Notes: a model not told the origin generated them from the sequence alone. A DNA stretch of 64,000 bases from Sepiola atlantica (GCA_963556195.1 OY744517.1:147572882-147636881), one strand, 5' to 3'; positions 47,951 to 59,513 are shown, numbered from the stretch's first letter. A program made the numbers and translations.

Positions 47951-48319
47951 TTTAGGTGCGTCTTGTTGAACTCGGGAATCTTTGTCTCGAACTGACCACT
48001 TTATTTAATCTACGTTAGTCGATTGCTCTCGTCCCGCCAGTCATAACCGGGTAGACGTCTTTCTAGAAGTATTTCCTTATTATATTCTCCGTTAGTATCG
48101 CCTGTCGTGAGGATTGAAACTTCAACCTCCAGAAGACTGTCACTTAGCACTTTATCGGTTGCGCCACAGACCCAGATGGCTGACAGAATGAGATTAAATA
48201 AAGAGTTCAGCTAGAAATTCCGTGCAGATTCTACATGAAGATTTCTGTGTTCGACAAGACGCACCTAAAGAAAGTGGAGGGGGTTATATCGGCCGAAAAG
48301 TTGTTAGAATAACATCCCA
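47951..48319 (-). repeat. Foldback element, copy 2
   Basis: TTTAGGTGCGTCTTGTTGAA at 47951 is inverted at 48250-48270 (TTCGACAAGACGCACCTAAA). The right end, reverse-complemented (GGGATGTTATTC...), matches the left end of the copy at 1-497. The tRNA-like core lies at 48107-48172 on the minus strand. The matching outer left arm is missing, so this copy is truncated. Confidence 0.6.
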
Positions 48320-48632
48320 GCTGTGAAAGTACAAATAATACAAATTATCAATCCTCATCTGACAAAATTTATGGATTCTTTTCTTTTGTGCTTTTTTTGG
48401 GGGGGAGGGGGGATTGGCCGAACTAATGCTATCGCGGCTGAGTCGAGTTCAAATCCGATCGGATCGATTGCAGTTATTTACGGACTGATATTGGGAAATG
48501 ATTCGCGTACCGTACGTAAAAAAGCAACGTATATTCAATTTATTGTTTTTCAGCATTAAATAATACAAACAAAATTTATTTGACGTTAAATAGACAAAGA
48601 ACCCCAAATTAATGCTCTGCGTGGGAAAAGTA

Positions 48633-49170
48633 TTGTGTTGACCAAAAAGTTCGTATTTTTTAATGGGTATTAAAACCGAGTTCATACAATTCATTTTCCA
48701 GGCTCGATTTGGAAATCTTCAGAATGTCTGCGATTTGTCTGGTTGTCAAACAGCAATTTTGTTCAACTACGGCTTTCACTTGCTCACTGTCGATCATCTT
48801 TGGCCGGTCAGAGCGAGGAGCATCTCTCCCTAAAAAATTTCCTTTTCGGAATCGAGAAAACCATTTCTGGCACACACATTCTGTAACAGCATTCTCCCCA
48901 TACACATGACATATCTTTATGCAGGTTTCTGTAGCTTTTTTTACTCCTTTTCTGTATTAAAAGATCATCACATGTCAGTAGTGCTCTACTTGATTTTCCT
49001 GAAATACAAGCAAAAATGTAAGAACTCCTCTGCTCGGTGGTTTATTACACACTGACGTCAACATACTCGCTAAACCAAGGAAAGGATTTAAAGAATAGGA
49101 ATATAAAACGATCTTTAGTAGGCCGGAAAGGAGACATTCAAAAAACGAATGAACTTTTTGACCATCGTAA
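48633..49170 (-). mobile_element. Internally deleted mariner element
   Basis: The ends carry GACCAAAAAGTTCG (48640-48653) and its inverted counterpart GAACTTTTTGACC (49151-49163), with TA at both borders (48631-48632, 49171-49172). The interior encodes only the transposase N-terminus. At about 538 bp it is far shorter than a full mariner (about 1.3 kb), so it is non-autonomous. Confidence 0.65.
48660..48905 (-). pseudogene. Mariner transposase N-terminal fragment
   Basis: 81 residues with CVCQKWFSRFRKGNF, DAPRSDRPKMID and TTRQIADILKISKSS. These are the helix-turn-helix region and linker of a mariner transposase. The DDE catalytic domain is absent. Confidence 0.8.
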
Positions 49171-49172
49171 TA

Positions 49173-50689
49173 TAGATACAAATAGTCAATTTTCACAAAT
49201 TTTGTAAAGGTACATAATAGTGGTGCAAAACTGTTCTGTTCGGCGAACGAAGTTTCATAAAGTAGCAAACATTCTGAACATGTGGAAAATCAGTGTTCAT
49301 CTCTTAAAAGATCTATTCCTCTGCCAACGATTGCCTAAAAACGACCTCTAGGTCGCACTCAGTATTGATCATGACTGACATTGAACGTCAATAAAACAAA
49401 GACTGTTTGACATTCGTGACTGAAACTTGGTGAACAAGTCATTCATAGATTGATGTTTATTTGTACTTAATATTGTTCAATTGCAGAAACGATTGTGAAT
49501 TTTATCAACGATTCCATATGTGACATTTTATTTTTGAGTGAGCTTGTAAAAATCTTTTAAATGTATATTCCAACTTGGATTGCAATAAAGTGACATAACA
49601 GGAAGTCTCGAGTTAGACGTGGCAAGGAAGCTAGTGAAATCTTTCTCTTGGCTCTTTTATGTCGATTATAACAGGGGCGCTTATCATTGAACAGCGATAA
49701 AACAAAACTGTTGGGCATTCATGACTGAAACAAATCAGGCATAGCGTGAAGTTTATATGGTTGAATTGCAGAAAGGATTGTGAAGTTTATTAACTATTCG
49801 ATAGATGAAATTTTTTTTTTGGGGGGGGGGTCACCCGGTATTATAAATGTTTAGTTATATAATCACGCAAAAGAAAAATTCTGTGGTAACTTGCAGTTTT
49901 ATTCAAATAAGGTTGTCAGACCATATACTTCACATAATTGAACTGAGACTAACGTTTCTATTGAATTAAATATTTATTGATCTATAGGTATTTTCGAAGT
50001 AGCCGAGTGCCTTGGACAACTTTGTTCAATGGGTTCTAGTCACACCTACCATCACACTTCCGAAACCTATCTTTCGGATGCCGTTCAAATTTGTATTATT
50101 TTCTATCAACTACTCACACTATATCTACCCTGGGCATTACAATAAACTAACTCCTATGGTGAAGGCTCCAATTGTGGAGCTATTAGGAGTGTGGCTTGAG
50201 AAGAGATGTGAAGAAGAATTACGTGTTACGTCAGACTTTTATAGTTATGGATGACCGATAACTATAAAAGTCTGATTTTCATGAATAATTATTTGAGTCT
50301 ACGGATAAAAACGTCTGGAGCTCATTTGGATATTTCGAAATAAAATTAAACCTCTAAATAAAACGACTGGTTTTGTATTTCTTTGTTTATCTTTTGTCTG
50401 TTTTAAGAGCAGTTCAGCAAGAAAAATGAATACGTGTCTTGCCCGACTGTCTACACGAATGCATATTTATATTCCATGCACTTTAACGCTCGAAGTCGTC
50501 GTCTGTGCGCCGACGGCACGTGACAAAGGTTCACAGAGTATGAGAAGATTACGGGTTGTCTAATGATACCGGCGGAGACTAAGGGGTCGAAGTCGGATCT
50601 ATTAGATTCAACTACACTGTGTGATATGGTAGCACCTGATTAAGTATAGCGAAAATAGCAACGTCTATTTGATACATTCTTTCAAATAG
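49173..50689. other. Spacer with a tRNA-like word and a hairpin
   Basis: GTAGCCGAGTGCCTTGGAC and GGGTTCTAGTCAC (49999-50045) are spaced like box A and box B of a Leu/Ser-type tRNA but without a cloverleaf. A perfect 17-bp stem with 9-base loop occupies 50232-50274. No protein gene is seen. Confidence 0.4.
50232..50274. repeat. Perfect 17-bp stem hairpin
   Basis: CAGACTTTTATAGTTAT (50232-50248) is exactly inverted at 50258-50274 with loop GGATGACCG. It is followed by a few T residues; function unknown. Confidence 0.8.
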
Positions 50690-50735
50690 GTTTGGTGTTA
50701 ACCAGAAGGGTCGATATGCCGTAAAACAGACACAT
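50690..50735 (+). repeat. Dispersed repeat family E, fragment
   Basis: GGTCGATATGCCGTAAAACAGAC matches the family E core at 57203, 57571, 57697 and 58689. Confidence 0.5.
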
Positions 50736-50844
50736 CTTCTGAATAAATGATTCATTACTAATATATATTGCACTTTAGCATTATATATCAAAAAGTGATG
50801 ATTAGCTGTAAAATAAACAAACTAAAGCTACACAGACAGAAAGA

Positions 50845-50859
50845 CACACACACGCATGC

Positions 50860-50905
<46 letters not shown>

Positions 50906-50917
50906 ATATAGCATGCA
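50845..50917. repeat. (CA)n-(TA)n-(TG)n self-complementary microsatellite
   Basis: CA, TA and TG runs in order, with GCATGCAT on the left and GCATGCAT on the right. It can fold on itself. Confidence 0.9.
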
Positions 50918-51041
50918 TTTAACCTGATGATTTCGTTTGAGAATTAAACATGAACGTTTCCGTGTAGCTAATTTGCTATTAATATGTTTTCATACTACTG
51001 CTAAGCTTTAGTAACGTATTGAGAACTATTGAAGTACATAC

Positions 51042-51124
<83 letters not shown>
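50918..51124 (+). repeat. Penelope-like terminal repeat plus (TA)n
   Basis: 50918-51045 matches the right arm of 54807-55127 (CCGTGTAGCTAATTTGC..., CGTATTGAGAACTATTGAAG) and runs into pure TA at 51046-51124. Confidence 0.6.
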
Positions 51125-51127
<3 letters not shown>

Positions 51128-52399
51128 GCAATCCAACAAAAGATATAAGCGTCAACTAATATCTTATAATTAGTGAAACATCCGGATAAAAACTGAAGCT
51201 CAATATACTGGATAGAGCATTAATATTATAATATAAAATGAAGTAATAAAATAAGGTGTTAATCAAATTTTATTAGAATTCAAAGTTCAAGCAAAGCATC
51301 CTTACGTCCTTAACTCATGAGTTTTCAAAGATAATTCTTCTCTTCAGAGGACCATTACCGCAGTTATACTACTACAGGTAATAAAATTACGCTTTGAAAA
51401 TATATAAAATTATATACACAAATACACAAAAATACATAACATCAAATATATCAACCCAAAGACATACTTTTTGTTGAATCTATACAATCCATCCAGGTCA
51501 TACAAATTGAGAAACATAATCAGGAAAGATATTCAGATGGTTAACCGAGGATTACTCCAAGTTATAAACAGCAGTCCATATACGTGAAATTGAAGGAGCT
51601 GACAAAGTTATCCAGTCGCGAAATGTGTCTATATTCAATGTTAATGATAAATAAATCAAATAATATATAAAAAGTTCAATTAAAATTCCAAAATCCCGAT
51701 ATGGGCAACCCAAATCAAGTCAAAGTTAGTTGTTCAATTAGAAAACCCGTTAAATCCGAATTGAGCAAAATAAGACTGAATCCCGGTCGCATCTTGCCAG
51801 CAGAGCGAAAAAATAAGTCATCTTCTCTCCCCAGCGATTCAACCAGACATCATTATTTATCATTAACATTGAATATTGACACATTTCGCGACTGGATAAC
51901 TTTGTCAGCTACATTCCAGTGACCATTTCTTTATTCACCTTTCAGAAAATCCATATACTTGACAGCCCGTTTCGTCTACACGTAAACAACCAAATATAGA
52001 GGTTTAATCCTGAATTTCACATAATGTGACTCTTCATAAGTCCGAAAATCCTGTCAATAAACATCAGACAAGAACAAAAAACAAAAAACACCAACACTCA
52101 CATTATAATTACAAAAAAGAACAAAAGGTTATTGAACCTCACATTACAACATTGGACGCATTTGAACATGATATGATTTATATGATTAAACACATTAAAG
52201 TTTAAAAAAGAACAAGTCAATACACAAATTTAACCATCACTAAAATTAACAAAATTTTTAATAAAATGAAAAATGAAACCACCCTGATAGTTCCAGCGGA
52301 TACAACGTATACAGTATGAATTTTTAAATATATAATAGTTTAATACTGAAAGAACTACACAAAAATTACAAATTAGCAAGCAAGATTGACCTGAACAAC
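51125..52399. other. AT-rich sequence upstream of a Penelope-like relic
   Basis: Contains the long inverted repeat at 51597-51910. It may be leader or 5' part of the Penelope-like element, but no coding is recognisable. Confidence 0.4.
51597..51910. repeat. 58-bp inverted repeat with 198-base loop
   Basis: 51597-51654 and 51853-51910 are inverted copies with one mismatch seen (AGCTGACAAAGTTATCCAGT and reverse). The loop contains unique sequence. Confidence 0.85.
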
Positions 52400-53700
52400 A
52401 TTAACTGTTGAAAAATATTTTTTTAAATGAATATTGATATAAATACTCTTAAATGCCCTCGGTTTACTCTTAAGAACCATAAATTGGATTGTAATAATAC
52501 CCCCGCCGTAAGATTAATTTCTCCTTGTACATCAGACATTAAAATCATTTACCCAAAGATTTTAGATACAATTTTACCTAGTAGTTAATCAAACGTATAC
52601 AATAACGTATCGTCTTCCGCTGAAGTAATATTGAAGTAGTTTAGGAAATTACCGCAAAGTATAAACTAAACCTTATGTTCGATATAGACTAATATTATCC
52701 TTCGATTTCCCCATAACTATAAAATAAAGATCTATATATAGTTACGAAAGAAACACAGCTTACAAAATTAAAAAATCGATATAATTAAGCAAGCTAGAAG
52801 AACAATAATACAATATGGTAATAAATTATGGACCAGAAAAAATAGAGAGCTTAATTTTGACATAACTATGAGTGTTCCAACCTCTGCATGAGTTACTTAC
52901 CTCTATATTCTGACAGAAATGACTAAAGATATACTAGGTATGCTGGGAGGTATATATAAGGATAATGCAGTATTCTTTGTTAAATCTAGTAATATAAATT
53001 GTACATCTCTTCTTTAAGAAAATATATCTTAAGATAACCATAGACATAACTAAATAATATAGTAACTTGTGAGATATAACATTAAATTTAAATGATAATA
53101 ATTTTGAACCCTAACATAAAACAAACCATACTTTATACTATATTCACAGTCTGTGAATAACGCACTTATTCCTGACATCTCTAAGAAAATATCAAACCAA
53201 AATATCTTCTAATGAGCAGATATTCAATAATAACATATATAATGAAACATTAATAAGATCTGTATATGATAAGAAAATTAGTTTTGTTAAGATTGCAGGT
53301 AGAAAATCCGTAAATAAATACCACACCAAATCGTATCATATAATATAGTTATGCATAATACTAAATCAAGAATGAACATAAATCCGACTGCCGATTTATA
53401 TATACGTAATGTGAAATCCAAATATGCAAAATATTAAACAATGGATGAAAGTACTAATAGGAAGAAAAATAAGCGACGTAATTCCATATGGTTAAAACCG
53501 AATATATACAGTAAGCATATCCTAAACAATATTTCTTGATGAATTCTACCATATTGTGGAAAAGAATTTCCCTAGAGATAGTAGATATGGGAGGATTATT
53601 AACAAAAATACTGTACAGTTATCATACTCAACATCGATCACTTTAGCTTCTAATAATACAAGACAAATCGGAAAGAAAGTATTGAAGTATCGAATAATCA
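52400..53700 (+). pseudogene. Penelope-like element RT relic
   Basis: Plus-strand frames give INTLKCPRFTLKNHKLD and VRLISPCTSDIKIIYPKILD near 52435-52560. In Penelope-like RTs a block of the form TLKDHK...RLINPAKSEIG...LD stands here. Further on FDITMSVPTSA and a GGIYKDNAVFFVKSS-like block take the place of the (Y)xDD catalytic block, and SSNEQIFNN-like words follow near 53205. RIINKNTVQLSY at about 53580 is a late block. Stops are frequent throughout. Confidence 0.6.
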
Positions 53701-54386
53701 TTCAAACCATCAATTAGAATCCCAATATAATCTCTAATTTCAGACACGGTTATAAATGAAATAATACTATGATATACCTAGGATCCACCGATGTGGTTTT
53801 AAATCTATGTATAGAAATCACATATCCTTATTCAAAATAAAAATTATTCCGGCGATAACCAACATCATAAGCTAAATATGTTTGATAATACGAGATAATA
53901 ATGTACCATTCGAATTAATTTATTGTATTTTTGTACGTCAGACTTATAAAGGGGAAGTAGCTATTAATAAAAATTTGAAGGTGCTTCCTTTGGCTTTTTA
54001 ATCATATTTAATTACATTTTAACTTAGTTACACTGCAAGGCTTTCCTAGTAATTAAATCTCTCCCTTTCAACTTTTAATTTATATATTTAGTTTAATATT
54101 TTCTAATTTTATTTTATGATTGTTTTATATGATCTTTATTCCCTAAGGGCTTTATTTACGACCTGATATTTAAGTAAATTATACGCATCTTTTTCTTGCT
54201 CCGTTTGTACTAAAAATGGAATCCAATAATTTAAAGAACTTCATGTTCTTTTTTTGAAAATGCACTTATTAATCCTTTAACAATGTGAGCATTGTTGTTG
54301 TTGTTGTTCTATTTTGTTTTTTGTTCTTTTCTGGTGTTTCTGGACACGGTTATTAGACTTTTAAAGAGTCACACATATAGACAATA

Positions 54387-54388
<2 letters not shown>
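53701..54388. other. AT-rich spacer
   Basis: A TTG tandem run lies near 54293-54308. Nothing else recognised. Confidence 0.5.

Positions 54389-54389
<1 letters not shown>

Positions 54390-54446
<57 letters not shown>
54390..54446. repeat. (TA)n microsatellite
   Basis: Pure TA. Confidence 0.95.
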
Positions 54447-54449
<3 letters not shown>

Positions 54450-54546
54450 CGTGTAGACAAAACTGTCCGTCAAGTATATGGAATTTTTGAAAGATGAATA
54501 AAAACAATAGTCATTGGAATCTAGAATGCTATTATATATATATATA

Positions 54547-55117
54547 GCAATTCAGCTACACAGAGGCTCCCGTGTTTCATCTCCGGGCGGAGGGGGGTAT
54601 TCAGGCTAAAATGCATGGACTTATTTTTGCCGGGTGTTTTTTTATATACACGGCTAGCTAGTTAACCAATCAGATTATTCGTTGTTCTCTCACCCAATCG
54701 TTGGGCTTCCCACGAACAAAAATCCGGTTACGGTTACTTCCTATATCCTGTTCTATTGTTCTGTTTTCTAAACAGTGACCTGTATCATGTTTCTTTGTTG
54801 TTTTAAGCGGATCTTTGTTCGTGGGAAGCCCAACGATTGGCTGAGAGAACAACAAATAATCTGATTGCTTAACTAGCTAGCTGTGTATATAAAAACACCC
54901 GGCAAAAAGAATTCCATGCATTTTAGCCTGAAGATTCCCCCGAGGATGAAACGCGGGAGCTTCTGTGTAGCTTAATTGCCATGAATATATTTTCATAGCT
55001 TAATACCTAGCTCTACTTACGTATCGAGCACTGTTGAAATAAATACTGAAAACTGATACATAAAAAATAAAAAATTATATATCCTTATAAAATTTTATGT
55101 GGATACATGAAATAGTA

Positions 55118-55127
<10 letters not shown>
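54547..55127. mobile_element. Inverted pair of Penelope-like 3' ends
   Basis: 54547-54728 is the imperfect inverse of 54807-54979, with an 78-base spacer. Shared blocks include CAGGCTAAAATGCATGGA, GCCGGGTGTTTTT, GCTAGCTAGTTAA and GGGCTTCCCACGAACAAA. The right arm continues through the terminal repeat to (TA)n at 55128, while the left arm ends at a short TA run. The blocks also occur beside the GIY-YIG frame at 44646-45480, which ties them to Penelope-like elements. Confidence 0.65.

Positions 55128-55191
<64 letters not shown>
55128..55191. repeat. (TA)n microsatellite
   Basis: Pure TA at the right end of the Penelope-like terminal repeat. Confidence 0.95.
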
Positions 55192-55195
<4 letters not shown>

Positions 55196-55249
55196 GTAGA
55201 GGATACTCTCCAAAAATAATGAAACTATCATTATAATTTTTTAACACAG

Positions 55250-55736
55250 ATGCTATGCTTAAGAGTGGGTAATATTAACTGCATTTAATTTAATTTAGTT
55301 TCATGCAAAGCGGTAAAAAGAAGGTGAATACCCTTTGTGAAAATTCAGATACTTTTGATTTGAGTGAATTTTAACAATAATTATTAGACAACAGTTAATA
55401 AATATTCCTCAAACTTCTGTTTCTTTTGAGTATTTTAAAGAGATTGTGGCGAGCATGATCTGGGCAAAACCTGCCATTTGTAAAACGAGTATTTTGCATT
55501 AAATTTAATTTATATTAATTAGAAATGAATAAAGCAAGATTTCCATGAATTTCAATTTCTTATTAAGACACATTTAGCTTAAGCCTTAAATTATAGACAT
55601 TTTGTACAATTGAAATCATGTCAATTGCAATAAGTTTCTTCAACGTGAGGTCTAGTAACATTATCTGTGTAGGAGGACATAAAATGTTTATGCCCGGGGA
55701 CATGATTTTACAAGCTTTGGGATGGGTATTCTTCTA

Positions 55737-55737
<1 letters not shown>
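55250..55737 (+). repeat. Dispersed repeat family B, copy 4
   Basis: Matches 37310-37870 throughout and ends GGGATGGGTATTCTTCTAG directly before (TA)n. Confidence 0.68.

Positions 55738-55798
<61 letters not shown>
55738..55798. repeat. (TA)n microsatellite at a family B end
   Basis: Pure TA. Confidence 0.95.
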
Positions 55799-55800
<2 letters not shown>

Positions 55801-56066
55801 ATATTGGTACAGAAAAATGTGTACAACATTCGTACTGTCGGTTTCAATCACGGAAGGACATAGCCATCCGGCTCTCTTTAGCTTCTGTTGTTATCTGTTT
55901 CGGAAATGTGGAGTCACGGGTCACTCTCGTTTGGACGCGTTATTTCCTTAGAGTGTTATGTATGTTTGCTTAAAGTTAGTGTACGGAAGGTTTAATAAGG
56001 TTTGAAAAAAGGGGAGGGTGAAAAGTAACAGTTGAGATTTAAACCGGGGGAGATTTAAAGAGATAT

Positions 56067-56289
56067 ATAAAAAAAAAAATTAAAAAATAAAAAAATAAAA
56101 AAATATTTCTATATAATTCCCGTGAGTCAATATTATGAGTATCGTATATTTGGCCGTTACTGTTTTGGGGTTTTATTATGTGTCTTCTAAAGGAATTAGG
56201 GAGAAAAAATAGGTTTAAAGATTAAAGAGGTTAAAAGGGAATTATATAGAAATCATACAGAAATATTTTTTTTATTTTTTATTTTTTTA
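56067..56289. mobile_element. Small MITE-like inverted repeat
   Basis: ATTTCTATATAATTCCC (56105-56121) is exactly inverted at 56237-56253, and outside it long A-runs on the left mirror T-runs on the right. About 220 bp, non-coding. Confidence 0.55.
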
Positions 56290-56346
56290 TATTTTGTAAT
56301 TAATCGAGTACCCTGCTTGGATTTTCCCTGCTATATTACAAAGAAG

Positions 56347-56348
<2 letters not shown>

Positions 56349-56395
<47 letters not shown>
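56349..56395. repeat. (TA)n microsatellite
   Basis: Pure TA. Confidence 0.95.
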
Positions 56396-56398
<3 letters not shown>

Positions 56399-56583
56399 AA
56401 TTGATAATCCATCATGATGAAAAATTTAAAAGGAAGCCCGAAAATTGTGTATATCATCATCGACGTTTCCTTTTCATTATTCAAAGACTTTCTCAAGATG
56501 ATGCTTTGAAAAAAAACATAGAAATTAAACTTTGAAATCCGTGCTGCGTTTACGATGTGGAAAGAATGTTTTTCCAAAAATGC

Positions 56584-56731
56584 ATAGACGTTAAAATTCG
56601 AAGTATGTGGTGCGTCTATTAAATTGAATGAATGTTTTTTCTTATTTAATTTTAACGTCTATTTTATTTTTCGAGAAAAAAATTCTTTCTACTTCATAGA
56701 CACATCAGATATTTTGAATTTTAACGTCTAT
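56584..56731. repeat. Inverted repeat with AATTTTAACGTCTAT arms
   Basis: 56584-56619 pairs with 56696-56731. A third partial copy of the arm word lies at 56648-56663. Confidence 0.65.
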
Positions 56732-56759
56732 TCTTTTTTTTCTTGAAATCTACATTCGA

Positions 56760-57202
56760 TGTTGAAAACTTAGTTTGGAAGCTTTCGTTAAGCCTTAGTT
56801 ATCATTACTTCCAGATCCACTCTGACTTAGAGTGGTAGTACCTGCCAGAGTCCCAATTATGAGTTAAACAGAATATGTCCTGGTTATGATATTTATCTCC
56901 CATAGCAAAGAAGAAAAAATGGTTAACTGCCCTAAAAAGCTAGAATAGGGGATCATTTTATGAAACTGATCTCACACTCTAAGTTCTAAAATAATAAGTG
57001 AAGCACCATCTTAGAAACTTTCGAGGCAGCTTTTAAATTGGCATTACTCCCAGATCTATTCTTCCCCGGAGTGGGAGTATCTGTCAGTCTCATCAATGGA
57101 TGATCAATAAACCATTCGTAAGTTTTTTATATGTGCGATTTCGGTTTAAAATGGCCTAGTAAGAGTTGACCGGCCGTAAAAGCCAGCAACCGACCAAACA
57201 AA
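56760..57202. other. Spacer without recognised gene
   Basis: Two related blocks containing CCAGATC-ATTCT and AGTGGTAGTAC/GTGGGAGTATC (near 56813-56850 and 57050-57085) suggest an old duplication. Confidence 0.4.
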
Positions 57203-57325
57203 ATGACTGGATCCGACATACAAGAAACAAAACGGTTGGTATGCCGTAAAACAAAAGCAACAAAACCAAACAGAAATTTACGCTGCGAATAAATATTTGA
57301 AGATATTAAGAACTGTAATAATAAG
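57203..57325 (+). repeat. Dispersed repeat family E, copy 1
   Basis: ACTGGATCCGACAT..., then CGGTTGGTATGCCGTAAAAC, a CAAACAAA-like run and a GAATAAATATTTGAAGATAT block. At least five copies lie within 2.3 kb. Confidence 0.65.
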
Positions 57326-57357
57326 TATAAAGTAAAGTTGTTGACCATAGTCTAGGG

Positions 57358-57570
57358 AGACTCGAAGGCTCCCTTGTAATTAGCTACTGCGCCATATAGG
57401 GAAGTGCGACACTTCTTTTCCAGGATTATTCTACTTAACATTGATGTAGAGTGTTTTAGCAAGAGGGCATCAAGTATCATTTTTTTGGTCTTTGGTATGA
57501 CTCGACCGACGATTGAACTCTGGTCTCCCGGCCGATGAGCGAACACTCTAACCATCATGCTTTTACCAAA
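57358..57570 (-). repeat. tRNA-derived SINE
   Basis: On the minus strand ATGGTTAGAGTGTTCGCTC (box A-like) is followed by CGGGAGACCAGAGTTCAATCG (box B-like), resembling an Asp/Gly-type tRNA. The body runs to the left through a GATGCCCTCTTGCTAAAAC block. It lies between two family E copies. Confidence 0.6.
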
Positions 57571-57770
57571 AATAACTAGATGCGGCATTTAAATAACTCG
57601 TAAAGCGTTGGTATAACGTAAAAAAAAACAACCCAAAATACCATGAATAACCATATATAGCTATTAAGAACTCCATCAAAACTTTTTATTCAAATGACTA
57701 GTTCTAGCATTAAATAACTTGAAAATGGTTGATACGCCGTAAGATAAAACAACACAGATAAACCAACCCT
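57571..57770 (+). repeat. Dispersed repeat family E, copies 2 and 3
   Basis: Two adjacent units, each with a CTAG(A/T)T..GGCATT-like start and a TATAACGTAAAA or TACGCCGTAAGA core, separated by a CTATTAAGAACTCC end block. Confidence 0.6.
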
Positions 57771-58688
57771 GATGATGTTCTTATTACTGTTTTGACAGTT
57801 CCTGTTTTAAAAACGCTTCTCAGTGTGTTTTTATTACGTGTTATAAACATTCCACAAGTCTGTCCAAATTGTCATTAACATTGACTTTAATAACCAGTAA
57901 CCAGTTGGAAAATCCGCTCTGATGGTGACATCACAAAAGGTCATCTTGGGATCAGAGGCGGTCATTTTCCCACGCCACTGGTCAGTGCGGATTTAATCGG
58001 AAGTTGACTCCCCCTCTCATCCTACTTGTATATTTATGGGTCACGTTGTATCTATAACAGCTGGGGGACTAGAATTACTTTTCCGTGAGAAAATGAGAGA
58101 AAGGGGAGGAAGAGGGATATGGAAGAAGACAGTGCGTATGTCTCGTGCGACACGTGCACATGTCGATACCTTAATGTTATTGTTTTTATGTATATGTCAT
58201 ATACAATACGAAATAAACACGTTTTCTGCTTTCCTACGTTTAAACATAGAGAGTGAAAAATGGAGGAGGAGGTTAGAGAGAAAAGGAGATACATAAAGAG
58301 AGACAATTATGAAGATAAAAAGGAGATAAATATGGAGTGTGACCAACATTGCATTTTTATTTGCTCGGTCTCCGGTAGCCATCCTCCAATGCATTACCTC
58401 CTTATTCGAGAGAGATGGGTTTATGACCTTTAGCCCGAGGAGTCTTTATTTGTAAGGGAGATTCGACGAGACTATACAAGTTTGTCTGTTCCCATTTAAT
58501 GTGCCTCTTTTGGGGTACTGGATTTTTTCTCACATTAGAAAACGATTCTTTGTTTAACTTTATCCTCGTGGTGGACAAGAAAATAGGGACTTCTATCCAT
58601 GAAGTTTAAATATGAGAGGTACGTAGAAAGAGATATATGCAGATATGGGAGAGGGAGATGGGAGAGGGGGTGTCACTGACATGCATTA
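57771..58688. other. Spacer without recognised gene
   Basis: Frames across 58036-58306 on both strands lack recognisable domains. Confidence 0.45.
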
Positions 58689-58848
58689 TATAACTGGATT
58701 CGGCATTAAATAATACGAAAACGGTTAATATGCCGTAAAACGAAATCACCAAACAAAACACACTTAGATATTAATAATTTTAAGCGTAAACATTTTTAGG
58801 AAAATTACCGAATTCAGCATCAAATAACCCGCTAAGTGTTGATATCTA
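58689..58848 (+). repeat. Dispersed repeat family E, copy 4 and left part of copy 5
   Basis: Copy 4 is 58689-58800. Copy 5 starts near 58801 and is cut at TA 58847-58848 by the MITE. It resumes at 59388-59445 with CTAAAACATTAACGAAACCA, in register with copy 4. Confidence 0.65.
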
Positions 58849-59385
58849 CTTGTCCAGATTATGACCCAAGCTAAAATCGACTTGGGGTCGGTAGTTTTCG
58901 GATGTTTACGTAGACGGCCGGAAAAAAACGAATGAAAAGTCGGTTGCCTGCGTCCAAAAGATTCAAAACAAGACTGGATTTACAACTGAAAAAAATGTTT
59001 TTTAAACGTAAATTTTTTTTAAGTAAAATACCACTGAACAAGTGTTAAAACAGTGTTAGGGTTAGGAGTTAGGATTAGGGTTTGGGTAATAAAATGTTTT
59101 GTTTTCTGCGTGAAAAAGTTTATGTTTTTACTGAACAAGTGTTAAAATGGTGTTGGTGTTAAGGGTTAAGATTAGGCTTAGGGTTCGTTAAAATCCATTA
59201 TCGCTTTAATCAATTTTTATTTCAAATTAGTGAATTTCGCGTTCAATCACTTAAAATGCTAACTTGTCTACTTATTTTCTCGCATTCTGATTGGATAAGC
59301 GCTTCGGCATTTCTGGTCGTCTACGTAAACATCCGAAAATTACCGACGCCAATTCGATTTTAGCTTGGGTCCAAATCTGGACAAG
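58849..59385. mobile_element. MITE with TA duplication and TTAGGG-like interior
   Basis: CTTGTCCAGATT... (58849-58925) is imperfectly inverted at about 59310-59385, with arms of about 75 bases. TA flanks both ends. The 537-bp interior carries TTAGGG-like words at 59058-59091 and 59148-59188 and no coding frame. It interrupts family E copy 5, which proves insertion. Confidence 0.85.
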
Positions 59386-59513
59386 TACTAAAACATTAAC
59401 GAAACCAAACGCCGTTAATAAATGTTTGAACATATCTATTACTAATAAAAATTTTGTATCTGCCTGTCTCAAGCTGAAACTATACAATTGCTATCTTTCA
59501 GTGCTTAATTCGG

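Noticed and set aside
58036..58306. Overlapping frames of 84-86 residues on both strands
   Set aside because: No domain and no conservation evidence; overlapping opposite frames suggest chance.
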